Assembly (NCBI RefSeq): GCF_001282785.1 | Contig: NZ_CVUA01000001.1 | Span: 558,001-622,000 of the forward strand | Direction of reading: 5' to 3' | DNA: 64,000 nucleotides | DNA from: Halolamina sediminis | Lineage (GTDB): Archaea > Halobacteriota > Halobacteria > Halobacteriales > Haloferacaceae | Shown here: piece by piece, positions 54,747-62,560 of the stretch | How the letters are laid out: every line of letters starts with the position of its first letter | How positions within the stretch are numbered: position 1 is the first letter of the stretch | Notes under the pieces: model-generated | The model's input: only the letters and a program-made list of their open reading frames with translations | Databases searched by the model: none | What the model was told of the DNA's origin: nothing | Translations under genes and position numbers: made by a program

Positions 54747-55937
54747 TTACCAGGCGTACGCCTCGCGGGGATCCGTCGCGTCGGCCGCACGGTCGAACAC
54801 GTGCTCGCCGTCGACGAACACGTGCTGGGTGCGCGTATCGACGCGCCAGAACTCGCCGTCCCACACCGCCACGTCGGCGTCGGTGCCCGGTTCGAGCGTA
54901 CCGACGCGGTCCTCGATGCCGAGGATCTCCGCGGCGTTGGTGGTCACGGCGTCGAGTGCAGCCTCCGCCGGGAACCCCTCGCGGACGGCCAGCCCGACAC
55001 AGACGTCGAGGTGCTGCTGGGGCAGGATCGGCGCGTCGGTCTGGATCGCGACCTTCACGCCGGCGTCGTGGAGGATCCCCGGCGTCTCGAAGGTGATGTT
55101 GCGGAGCTCGTACTTCGAGGCGGAGGAGAACGAGGGGCCGACCACCGCGGGCACGTCGCGCTCGACGAACTCATCGGCCATCGTGTGCCCCTCGGTCGCG
55201 TGCTCGATCGAGAGGTCGTCGATGCCGAACTCGTCGGCGATCCGGAACACGGTCCGGATATCGTCGGCGCGGTGGGCGTGGACCCGCAGCGGGAGATCCC
55301 CAGTCAGGACCCGCGAGAGGTTCTCCATCCCGATGTCGCGCTCGAACGCCTCGTCCTCGTCGGTTTTCTCCTTGCGGTCGAGGTAGTCCTCGGCCGCGGT
55401 GAACTGCTCGCGGAGCGTCGCGGCGACGCCCGGCCGGGTCGAGGGCTGGCGCCCCTCGCGCTCGCCGTGGAACCGCTTGGGGTTCTCGCCCATCGCGGCC
55501 TTCATCCCGTCCTCCTTGATCAGCATTTCGTCGGCGCGGTCGCCGTAGGTCTTCATCGAGACGATCACGCCGCCGATGACGTTGCCCGACCCCATCCGGC
55601 TTGAGACGCTGGTGACGCCGTTCTGGAACGCGTGTTTGAGCTCCTCGTCGCGGGGGTGGAACCCGTCGAGCGCGTTCACGTGGGGCGTCGTCGCCGACGT
55701 GCCCTCGTTGAAGTCGCTGTCCTCGGGCTCGGCCCACTCGGCCATCCCGGCGTGGGAGTGGGCGTCGACGAGCCCGGGCGTGACGTGGGCGCCGTCGACG
55801 TCGATCTCCTCGGCTTCGGCAGGCACGTCGACGGCGTACCCCACGTCGACGATCTTCCCGTCTTCGATCAGCACGTCGCCTTCGATCGTCCCGCGCTCGG
55901 TCTGGGTGTGGACGATCCCGTTGCGGATAGCTCGCAT
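54747..55937 (-). CDS. amidohydrolase (imidazolonepropionase-like)
   Basis: Metal-dependent hydrolase, 396 aa. 'GLVDAHSHAGMAEWAEPEDS' has the HxH metal motif, 'LRVHAHRADDI' and 'LSIEHATEGH' supply further His ligands, and 'VAIQTDAPILP' the Asp. N- and C-terminal strands form the usual small beta-sandwich ('LEPGTDADVAVWDGEFWRVD'). The substrate is unknown; relatives act on imidazolonepropionate or related amides. It lies upstream of the MFS pseudogene on the same strand. Confidence 0.85.
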   Translation of the reverse strand: MRAIRNGIVHTQTERGTIEGDVLIEDGKIVDVGYAVDVPAEAEEIDVDGAHVTPGLVDAHSHAGMAEWAEPEDSDFNEGTSATTPHVNALDGFHPRDEELKHAFQNGVTSVSSRMGSGNVIGGVIVSMKTYGDRADEMLIKEDGMKAAMGENPKRFHGEREGRQPSTRPGVAATLREQFTAAEDYLDRKEKTDEDEAFERDIGMENLSRVLTGDLPLRVHAHRADDIRTVFRIADEFGIDDLSIEHATEGHTMADEFVERDVPAVVGPSFSSASKYELRNITFETPGILHDAGVKVAIQTDAPILPQQHLDVCVGLAVREGFPAEAALDAVTTNAAEILGIEDRVGTLEPGTDADVAVWDGEFWRVDTRTQHVFVDGEHVFDRAADATDPREAYAW

Positions 55938-56085
55938 ACCCCCGAGTCGCTGCGAGGGGACAAATGGTTTCGGTTCGTAGCAGCCTGTGCCGCGGCGTCA
56001 GCTTCCCGTCCCCGAACGGTTCGCTATGCGACACCGCCACATGGTCGGAGTAGAATTAAGTAGGAAGCCGATAGAGGGTTTCACA

Positions 56086-56270
56086 GGTCGAACGATGCGC
56101 ATCCCGACATCCCCCTCCATGCTCACAGCGTCCAATAGCTGTGAGTCTGGGTCTACCGGAGCGGACCGGTTCGGGTATGTCGGGATTATCGCACTCGTAC
56201 GCCCGCAGGTTCGGTCCGGTCGGCTCGCAGCGTGAATCGGTTCACGGCGGCCCGGTCGGTGCGAACCTGC
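56086..56270 (+). ncRNA. candidate structured RNA with two long helices
   Basis: Helix A joins 56086-56113 to 56173-56204: the 10-bp core is atcccgacat/atgtcgggat (56101-56110, 56177-56186), flanked by tgcg/cgca, acga/tcgt, cg/cg and gg/cc outside and ccc/ggg inside. It encloses hairpins ctcacagc/gctgtgag and accgg/ccggt. Helix B follows directly: gcaggttcg/cgaacctgc (56205-56213, 56262-56270) continues through ccggtcgg, tcgc and cgtgaa to a tcgg loop. Three G-U pairs in helix B would be A-C on the other strand, which favours plus-strand transcription. Its identity is unknown; paired sequence continues weakly to about 56,352. The rest of 55,938-56,358 holds no gene I can support. Confidence 0.5.
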
Positions 56271-56306
56271 ACTCTCCTGGAGCCGTCTGTTCACGTTGTG
56301 GGCCAA

Positions 56307-56352
56307 CTCCCACGGGAGCTGGTCCCCCAGCACGTTCGAGTCGTGGTGGGAG
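56307..56352 (+). promoter_or_regulatory. hairpin immediately before the 56,359 start codon
   Basis: ctcccac (56307-56313) pairs with gtgggag (56346-56352) and encloses gctgg-tccc-ccagc. It ends six bases before the ATG of the next gene, whose start codon itself sits in the loop of gtgc-gatga-gcac. If transcribed together, these stems could control translation. Confidence 0.35.
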
Positions 56353-56358
56353 CGTGCG

Positions 56359-56667
56359 ATGAGCACCAAAACCCCCGAAGGGTCGGCGGTTCGCCGCCAG
56401 CCCGTCGGCGTGGCCTGTACAGTGAGCGTCCCACGGAACGCGGCCGGCGACCTCGAAGCCGGCGTGCGCGACCGCCTCAGCGGCGCCGACGGCGTCGACG
56501 CCGTCGAGACGGTCGACCTCGAAGGCATCCGGCCGGGGCTGAACGACCTGACGGTCACCGTTTCGGCGTCGTTGGTAGTTGACGATCCCGGCGACGCCGG
56601 CACGCGGTTGGAGGAGCGGTTCGGCGTCAGCGACGTGGAGGTGGAGTTGCGAACCGGGCCGCCTTAG
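56359..56667 (+). CDS. small protein of unknown function upstream of pus10
   Basis: A 102-aa protein starting MSTKTPEGSAV. The pattern 'VGVACTVSVPRNAAGDLEAG' then 'LNDLTVTVSASLVVDDPGD' suggests alternating beta strands and helices, possibly a ferredoxin-like fold. Base composition and acidic character match the neighbours, so I regard it as real. It lies between two structured non-coding stretches and no function can be assigned. Confidence 0.6.
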   Translation: MSTKTPEGSAVRRQPVGVACTVSVPRNAAGDLEAGVRDRLSGADGVDAVETVDLEGIRPGLNDLTVTVSASLVVDDPGDAGTRLEERFGVSDVEVELRTGPP

Positions 56668-56668
56668 C

Positions 56669-57097
56669 CAGCCACGGCGAGTGAGCGGTGACGACCTCCG
56701 TGTCGTCACCAACGAACTTGATGCCGTGGCTGTGCGTAACGAAGGCACGGCACGTGACCCGCGACAGCCTCCGTGCTGTCGCGACGGAACCAATGCCGTG
56801 CCTTTGACCAGCCACGGCAAGCGACCAGCCGTCGACGCCATGTCGACGGCTCGGAGCCTACGCCGTGGCTGTGTATAACCGAAAACGGCGCGCGACCCGC
56901 CGGCGTAGACGAGAGCGTCGCTCTCGTCTGCCAACCAGAACGCGTCGCGTTCTGGTGACGCCTCCGTGCGCCGGCGACGGAGCCAATGCCGTGCCTGTGT
57001 CTAGCGAAAAACGGCGGCCGCGGCGCGTCTGCCGTGGCCGTGTGTAGCCGAACGACTGTGAGCGACCACGGGCGACGGATCGGCCGTCGAGTCGCCC
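56669..57097 (+). repeat. array of about six nested hairpin modules
   Basis: Modules begin at 56669, 56744, 56809, 56885, 57014 and about 57061. Typical modules have an outer stem (cagccacggc/gccgtggctg in 1 and 3, ggcacggca/tgccgtgcc in 2), a left linker ending gacc, an inner stem, the loop ctccgt in 1 and 2, and a right linker like acggaaccaa. Inner stems differ but pair perfectly: ggtgacgac, cgcgacagc, agccgtcgac. Module 4 has cgccggcg arms around two further 9-bp hairpins, gacgagagc and ccagaacgc. Linkers such as tgtgtataaccgaaaacggc recur. Module 6 is partial. Not CRISPR-like. No gene is seen in 56,668-57,178. Confidence 0.8.
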
Positions 57098-57178
57098 CAA
57101 CTCTTCTTTGCTGCTCCGACTGCCCAGCGCCGCCGAGGAAGGGCAAGGTAGTTACCCGTTCCGCCCCCGACTCCGCCC

Positions 57179-58462
57179 ATGAGCGTACTAGAGGACGCCC
57201 GCGCGGTCGACGCGGTCGGCGGGGTCTGTGACGCCTGTCTGGGCCGGGCCTTCGCCGACCGGAGCTTCGGCCTCACCAACCGCGAACGGGGGCGGGCGCT
57301 GCGGACCACCATCGGTCTCGCGGACGACGAGGAGCCGGCGTTCGTCGACGCGGCGGACTGCTGGGTCTGTGAAGGCTACTGCGACGAGTTCGACGACTGG
57401 GCCGAGCGCGCCGCAAGCGAGGTCGAGGACGTGGAGTTCGAGAGCTACCAAGTGGGCACTCGCCCGCCCGCGCTGATCGAGGAGAACGAGCGCATGCTCC
57501 GAGAGGACGCCGGCCTCGACGCCGACGCGGGCGAGGCGTTCAAAAGTGAGTTCAACCGCGAGGTGGGGAAACGCGTCGGCCGGCTCACCGACACCGAGGT
57601 CGACTTCGAGCGCCCCGACGTGCAGTTCCTGCTTGACCTCGCCGAGGACGAGGCCACCGCCGAGATCAACTCCGCCTTCGTCTACGGCCGCTACCGGAAG
57701 CTGAAGCGTGGCATCCCGCAGACGAAGTGGCCCTGCTCGGCCTGCAACGGCAGCGGGCGACAGGGACGTGAGCCCTGCGAGGAGTGTGACGGCTCGGGCT
57801 ACCGCTACCCCGAGAGCGTCGAGCAGCTCACCGCGCCCGTCGTCGAGGACGTGATGGACGGCGTCGGGGCGACGTTCCACGGCGCGGGCCGGGAGGACGT
57901 CGACGCCCGGATGCTCGGCACCGGCCGGCCGTTCGTGATCGAGATCGAGGAGCCCCGCCGCCGGACGGTCGACACCGACCGCCTGCAGTCCGACATTAAC
58001 GCCTTCGCGGAGGGGAAAGTCGAGGTCGAGGGGCTGCGCCTCGCGACCCACGACATGGTCGAGCGCGTCAAGCGCCACGACGCCTCGAAACGCTACAGCG
58101 CGCAGGTCAGCTTCGACGAGCCAGTCGACGCCGAGTCGTTTGCCGACGCGCTCGCCGAACTCGACGGTGCGACGATCGAGCAGGAGACGCCGAACCGCGT
58201 CGACCACCGGCGCGCGAGCAAGGTCCGGACCCGCGACGTGTACGAGATCGAGGGTGAACTCGAGGACGCACAGACCGCCACCGTCGAGGTCCACGGCGCG
58301 GGCGGGCTCTACATCAAGGAGCTGATCTCCAGCGACGAGGGGCGGACGACACCGTCGCTCGCGGGCCTGCTCGGCGTCGGCGCCGAGGTGACCGCGCTGG
58401 ACGTGCTCCGGGTCGACGGCGAGAGCGAACCGTTCGAGCACTCGGCGTACTTCCGGGACTGA
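57179..58462 (+). CDS. pus10: tRNA pseudouridine(54/55) synthase Pus10
   Basis: Archaeal Pus10, 427 aa, which makes pseudouridine 54 and 55 in the tRNA T loop. An N-terminal THUMP-containing region with zinc-type cysteines ('CDACLGR', 'CWVCEGYC') is followed by a second cysteine cluster ('CSACNGSG', 'CEECDGSG') and the catalytic domain. The catalytic Asp is in '[11 protein letters not shown]' (about residue 242). The stop overlaps the rnhB ATG by one base (TGATG). Confidence 0.95.
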   Translation: MSVLEDARAVDAVGGVCDACLGRAFADRSFGLTNRERGRALRTTIGLADDEEPAFVDAADCWVCEGYCDEFDDWAERAASEVEDVEFESYQVGTRPPALIEENERMLREDAGLDADAGEAFKSEFNREVGKRVGRLTDTEVDFERPDVQFLLDLAEDEATAEINSAFVYGRYRKLKRGIPQTKWPCSACNGSGRQGREPCEECDGSGYRYPESVEQLTAPVVEDVMDGVGATFHGAGREDVDARMLGTGRPFVIEIEEPRRRTVDTDRLQSDINAFAEGKVEVEGLRLATHDMVERVKRHDASKRYSAQVSFDEPVDAESFADALAELDGATIEQETPNRVDHRRASKVRTRDVYEIEGELEDAQTATVEVHGAGGLYIKELISSDEGRTTPSLAGLLGVGAEVTALDVLRVDGESEPFEHSAYFRD

Positions 58463-59112
58463 TGGTCGTCGGCGCCGACGAGGCGGGCAAGGGACCCGCG
58501 CTGGGGCCGCTGGTCGCCGGCGCGGTTCGCGCCGACCCCACCGACCTCCCAGCGGGCCTCGCGGACTCGAAGGAGCTCACTGCGACGCGCCGCGAGGAGC
58601 TGGCTGCCGAACTCCGCGACCACCCCGAGATCGCGGTCGCCACAGCCGCGATCGAACCGGCGCGTATCGACGCACCCGACACGGACATGAACGGGCTCGG
58701 CGTCGCTGCACAGGCGGAGGCGATCGCGGCGGTCGCGGAGTCGGGCGACGACGTGCTCGCCGACGCCGCCGACACCGACGAAGGGCGGTTCGGCCGGCGG
58801 CTCCGAGATGCGGTCGCCGAGGCCGGAACCGCGGTCGACGTGACTGCCGAACACGGCGCCGACGAGACTCATGTGATCGTCTCGGCCGCGAGCGTCGTCG
58901 CGAAAGTCGAACGCGACCGCCGGATGGCGGAGATCGACGGCGAGTACGACCACGAGGTCGGGAGCGGCTACCCGTCGGACCCGACGACGCGGGCGTTCCT
59001 CGCGGGCTACGTCGAGGACCACGGCGAACTGCCCGCCTGCGCACGGGCGACGTGGTCGACCTGCGAGGACGCACTCGCGGCCGCCGAGCAGTCCGGGCTG
59101 ACGGATTTTTAG
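58462..59112 (+). CDS. rnhB: ribonuclease HII
   Basis: Endonuclease that cleaves RNA in RNA-DNA hybrids and excises ribonucleotides from DNA, 216 aa. The active site begins with Asp6-Glu7 in '[17 protein letters not shown]'; further ligands are in '[17 protein letters not shown]' and 'SGYPSDPTT'. The normal central Asp motif region is shortened to '[11 protein letters not shown]'. It is co-translated with pus10. Confidence 0.93.
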   Translation: MVVGADEAGKGPALGPLVAGAVRADPTDLPAGLADSKELTATRREELAAELRDHPEIAVATAAIEPARIDAPDTDMNGLGVAAQAEAIAAVAESGDDVLADAADTDEGRFGRRLRDAVAEAGTAVDVTAEHGADETHVIVSAASVVAKVERDRRMAEIDGEYDHEVGSGYPSDPTTRAFLAGYVEDHGELPACARATWSTCEDALAAAEQSGLTDF

Positions 59113-59636
59113 TCGTCGAAGGCGAGCGAGAGCCGCCGCCGATCGATCTCGCGGGTGTTCTCGGTGTCCGCGTCCATCTCTTCGGGCGTCCAGAATCGGA
59201 GGTCGCTCGCCTCCTCGCCCGGCTCCAGTTCGCCGCGGGCGTCGTCGTACCCGAGCAGGTAGGTGAGCATGTAGTAGTGGTAGCCGCGGTGGGTGCTGTG
59301 TGGTGCCGAAAGCAGCGTGAGGTCGTCGGGGTCGGCACGCAGCCCGGTCTCCTCCTCGAGCTCCCGGACGGCGCCCTCTCGCGGTGACTCGTCGTACTCC
59401 GGGTGGCCCCCGGGCAGCGTCCACTCCCCGCCGGTCGCCCACTCGCTGTCGCGGTCGGCCTGCTGCATCAGCAACACGGCGTCGCCGTCGCGGACGAACA
59501 CGCCCGCAGAGGGGACTGCGTTTCGGAAGAACGGCCGCTCACACGCCGGGCAGTACGGACGCTTCCGACCGTGGACCAGCCGCTCGGTCAGCTCCGCGCC
59601 GCACTGGTGGCAGAACTCGGGCTCGACGGCGACCAT
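59109..59636 (-). CDS. NudC-like Nudix hydrolase with zinc ribbon
   Basis: A 175-aa Nudix hydrolase. The N-terminal zinc ribbon has 'CHQCG' and 'CPAC' (residues about 9-33). The Nudix box is canonical: '[20 protein letters not shown]' then TGL, with all catalytic Glu present, unlike the Nudix gene beside mutL. The zinc ribbon plus Nudix layout resembles NudC-type NADH pyrophosphatases, but the NADH-specificity array is not evident. It overlaps the rnhB end by four bases, convergent. Confidence 0.88.
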   Translation of the reverse strand: MVAVEPEFCHQCGAELTERLVHGRKRPYCPACERPFFRNAVPSAGVFVRDGDAVLLMQQADRDSEWATGGEWTLPGGHPEYDESPREGAVRELEEETGLRADPDDLTLLSAPHSTHRGYHYYMLTYLLGYDDARGELEPGEEASDLRFWTPEEMDADTENTREIDRRRLSLAFDD

Positions 59637-59676
59637 GAACCTCGTTCGATCCGTCGAGGGATAGCCGTTCTCCCGA

Positions 59677-59940
59677 TCAGCGGAACGGCGAGAGATCCCA
59701 CGCGTACGCGCCGAGTCCGAGCAGCGCCCCGACCCACAGGAGGAACACGATCGTTATCGGGACGTCGAGCACCAGCAGCACCCCGGCGAGTGCGGGGAGC
59801 ACGAGGAAGCCGAACAGCAGGCCGCCGCCGATCTGGCTCACTGCCCGGACCGCGGCGCGGATCTCCTCGCGGACTGCCCGCCGGACCGCGGCCTCGGTCT
59901 CGGGGTCGAGATCGTCGGCGTCGCCGTTCGTGGAGGACAT
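59677..59940 (-). CDS. small two-TM membrane protein
   Basis: An 87-aa protein: an acidic then amphipathic N-terminal helix ('VRRAVREEIRAAVRAVSQIG') followed by two transmembrane segments ('GLLFGFLVLPALAGVLLVL' and 'IVFLLWVGALLGLGAYAW'). It lies downstream of secD on the same strand. The function is unknown. Confidence 0.65.
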   Translation of the reverse strand: MSSTNGDADDLDPETEAAVRRAVREEIRAAVRAVSQIGGGLLFGFLVLPALAGVLLVLDVPITIVFLLWVGALLGLGAYAWDLSPFR

Positions 59941-59981
59941 ATCTCCCTGTTGGGCGGAGTCGAAGAAAAGCGTTTGCCCGC

Positions 59982-61583
59982 TCAGTGCTCGCCGGTCAGC
60001 AGCGAGCGCAGGATGTCGCCGTAGGCGGGCCGGGTGACCAGCACGCCCACGAGCACGCCCATGATCGTGAATATCGCGAACCCGCGGAGCTGCCCGAGCG
60101 AGAGCACCGCCAGCGGCGACAGCGCGATGATCGTCGTCGCCGCCGCGGCGCCGATCACCCAGAACGCCTTCCGGAAGCGGCTCTGGAACACCCGCCGGCT
60201 GTTCACCTCGCCCTCGCTCATCACCTCGTCGGCGATGATGATCAGGTCGTCAACCCCGGTCCCGATCGCGGCGACGAAGCCGGCGATCACCGAGAGGTCG
60301 ATCGGGTAGCCGAGCGCCGCGGCGATACCCATCAGCACGACGACCTCCGAGAGCGCGGTGACGATCATCGGCCCCGCGACCTCGACCCGGCGGTAGCGCG
60401 CGAACACGACGCCGCTGACCGCCAGCACCGCCGCGATCCCGGCGATCAGCGAGTCGGTCTTGAAGCGGTCGGACTGCGAGGGGTCGACGTACAGCATCGA
60501 GTTCGCGTCCAGATCGAGCTGGGTCGGCAGCGCGCCGGCGCGGAGGTTGATCGCGACCTCCTGTGCGGTCGAGAGGTTCCGCGTCGTCAGACGGAACCGC
60601 GGATCGTCGGCCCACTCGCCGCTCCGCATCGGGCTGGCGAGCCCGGACTCGACGCCGAAGGAGTTCAGCACCTGCCCGTCCTGGACGACCAGGATACACG
60701 GCTCGGTCCCGTTGGGGTTGTCCTCGTACGTACACCGAGTGCCGCCCTCCTGTGCGAGGCCGGTGTCGACGAATCCCTGCTGGACCTCTTGGGCGCTCCC
60801 CTCGGCGACGACGACGCTAACCTCGGCGCCGGTGTTCTCTCCGGGGAGTCGGCGAGCGTTGCCGACCTGCCGGAGGTCCTCGGCGTCCATCACGGTGGTC
60901 TGGACGTACGCCCCGCTCTCGTTCTGGTGGTACGCCTGGATCAGCACCTGCCCGCGGGACTCGATCAGGTCACGCACCGCGCTCTGGTTCGCGTTGGGCA
61001 CCTCGACGACGATCACGTCGCCGCCGACGGTGCTGACGGTCCCGCCGGAGAGCCCGGCCTCGTTGACCTTCTGCCGGAGGATGGTGACCGCGGTCGACTG
61101 GGTCACCTCGGAGACGCGGTTAGCGGTATCCTCGTACTCGTAGCCCGCCGCGTTCAGCGCGGTCCCGAGTTGGGCCGCGGTGACGTTCCCGGTCCGGACC
61201 TCCACCACGGTCGTCTGTTGGGTAATGTCGCCGTACTCGCCGGGGTAGCGGACCGCGACATCCTCCGTGCTGGCGTTCGCGAGTTCGGCGGCGACCTGCT
61301 CGCGGACCGCCGAGGTCTCGGTGTCGTTGCCGATCTCCACCCCGGTCGCGTGGACGCCGACGAGCGGCGCCTGGATCCGGGTGCCGCCGGAGAGCTCGAT
61401 CCCGTACTGGAGGTTGGTGATCCCGCCGCTCTCGGCGACAGTTCCATCCTCGCCGCCGGCTGAGGTGCTGGGTGCGAGCGTCGGGGAGAACAGCGCGAAC
61501 ACGCTCGCGAGCACGATGACGACCAGCAGCACGACCCGCCAGTTCGCCTTGATGCTGGCCCACGTTCCGCCGTCGTCGGCCAT
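59982..61583 (-). CDS. secD: protein-export membrane protein SecD
   Basis: Archaeal SecD, 533 aa, which with SecF supports Sec-dependent protein export. One N-terminal TM ('VVLLVVIVLASVFALFSP'), then 'GIELSGGTRIQAPLV' (the D1 signature), a large extracytoplasmic domain and five C-terminal TMs with 'VAAIGTGVDDLIIIADE'. The start ATG at 61583 overlaps the secF stop (TGATG). The extracytoplasmic part has two cysteines (RCTYED..PCILVV). Confidence 0.94.
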   Translation of the reverse strand: MADDGGTWASIKANWRVVLLVVIVLASVFALFSPTLAPSTSAGGEDGTVAESGGITNLQYGIELSGGTRIQAPLVGVHATGVEIGNDTETSAVREQVAAELANASTEDVAVRYPGEYGDITQQTTVVEVRTGNVTAAQLGTALNAAGYEYEDTANRVSEVTQSTAVTILRQKVNEAGLSGGTVSTVGGDVIVVEVPNANQSAVRDLIESRGQVLIQAYHQNESGAYVQTTVMDAEDLRQVGNARRLPGENTGAEVSVVVAEGSAQEVQQGFVDTGLAQEGGTRCTYEDNPNGTEPCILVVQDGQVLNSFGVESGLASPMRSGEWADDPRFRLTTRNLSTAQEVAINLRAGALPTQLDLDANSMLYVDPSQSDRFKTDSLIAGIAAVLAVSGVVFARYRRVEVAGPMIVTALSEVVVLMGIAAALGYPIDLSVIAGFVAAIGTGVDDLIIIADEVMSEGEVNSRRVFQSRFRKAFWVIGAAAATTIIALSPLAVLSLGQLRGFAIFTIMGVLVGVLVTRPAYGDILRSLLTGEH

Positions 61584-62461
61584 CAGCGGTTCACCCCCTC
61601 GAACTTCCACCAGCGAAGCAGCGACATGTTGAGCATGTAGGTGTTCAGCAGGTCCGTCGTCAACCCGAAGACGAGGATCAGCCCGATCGAGGAGAGCAGG
61701 CCGATCCCGAACGCGGTCGCGACGATCGTCATCACCAGCATCGCGGCGATGGAGGTCAGCGTCATCGTGATCCCGGTCTCCATCGCGCGGTAGGCCGACT
61801 CGTAGAACCCGCCCTGCCGCCGGAGGACGTGGTTGTTGAGTAGGATGTCGGAGTCGACGGAGTACCCGATGATCATCAGCAGCGCGGCGACTGAACCGAG
61901 CGTGAGCGGGATGCCGAGGACGTTCATCAGCGCCAGCGGGACGACGATGTCGGAGAACGCCGACAGCACCACGGCGATGCTCGGGACGAACGTCCGGAAC
62001 ATCGCGAACACCAGCACGCTCATCCCCGCGAACGCGACGGCGACGCCGCCGATCGCCTGGAGCTGGGCCTCGCTCCCGAACGTCGGGGAGGTCCCGTCGA
62101 CCGACTGTACGTCGAAGCCGGCTCCTTCGGCCTGTTGCTCCAGCCGCGCGCTGTCGCTTTCGGGGCCGTAGGTCACGATGAAGCGGTTACTGTTCGCCAC
62201 CGGCTGGATGTTGGCGGGGTCGGCGTCGATCGCGTCGCGGATCTGCTGCTGTGGGTTCTCGCCATCGACGGCGACCCGTATCTCCGTCCCGCCGGTGAAC
62301 TCGACCCCGAGATCGACCGGCGCCCCGGTCGTGAGCCAGACGCCGCCGATGATCAGGAGGGCCACCACCAGCACCGCGAGCGGAACCGCCACCAACTGCC
62401 GGTTCGAGTAGTCGGCGTAGTCAACCTCCGGGAGCCCGAAGGGGAGATCCACACCGGGCAC
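61583..62461 (-). CDS. secF: protein-export membrane protein SecF
   Basis: Archaeal SecF, 292 aa, partner of SecD. The N-terminal TM is followed by 'GVEFTGGTEIRVAVDG' (SecF signature) and five further TMs containing 'GYSVDSDILLNNHVLRR' with the conserved charged residues. It is the first gene of the secF-secD pair and is translationally coupled to secD. Confidence 0.94.
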   Translation of the reverse strand: MPGVDLPFGLPEVDYADYSNRQLVAVPLAVLVVALLIIGGVWLTTGAPVDLGVEFTGGTEIRVAVDGENPQQQIRDAIDADPANIQPVANSNRFIVTYGPESDSARLEQQAEGAGFDVQSVDGTSPTFGSEAQLQAIGGVAVAFAGMSVLVFAMFRTFVPSIAVVLSAFSDIVVPLALMNVLGIPLTLGSVAALLMIIGYSVDSDILLNNHVLRRQGGFYESAYRAMETGITMTLTSIAAMLVMTIVATAFGIGLLSSIGLILVFGLTTDLLNTYMLNMSLLRWWKFEGVNR

Positions 62462-62560
62462 TTACCTCACCTCCCGGACGAACTGATTCATACCGCCGAG
62501 TTCCCCACGCGTCCCGAATAAGCCTTCTCTTACCGATCGCCGCTGAAGGGCCGTCGCCGC

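Noticed and set aside
54050-54790. N-terminal extension of the RecJ-like protein
   Set aside because: The frame is open through the dispersed repeat and the MFS remnant but encodes only Arg/Pro/Ser-rich sequence; the DHH domain begins properly at 54049.
55998-56603. Minus-strand open frame of about 200 aa over the structured RNA
   Set aside because: It runs antisense through the small gene and through long inverted repeats, has no recognisable domain, and the G-U pairs favour an RNA on the plus strand. A transposase remnant was considered but no motif supports it.
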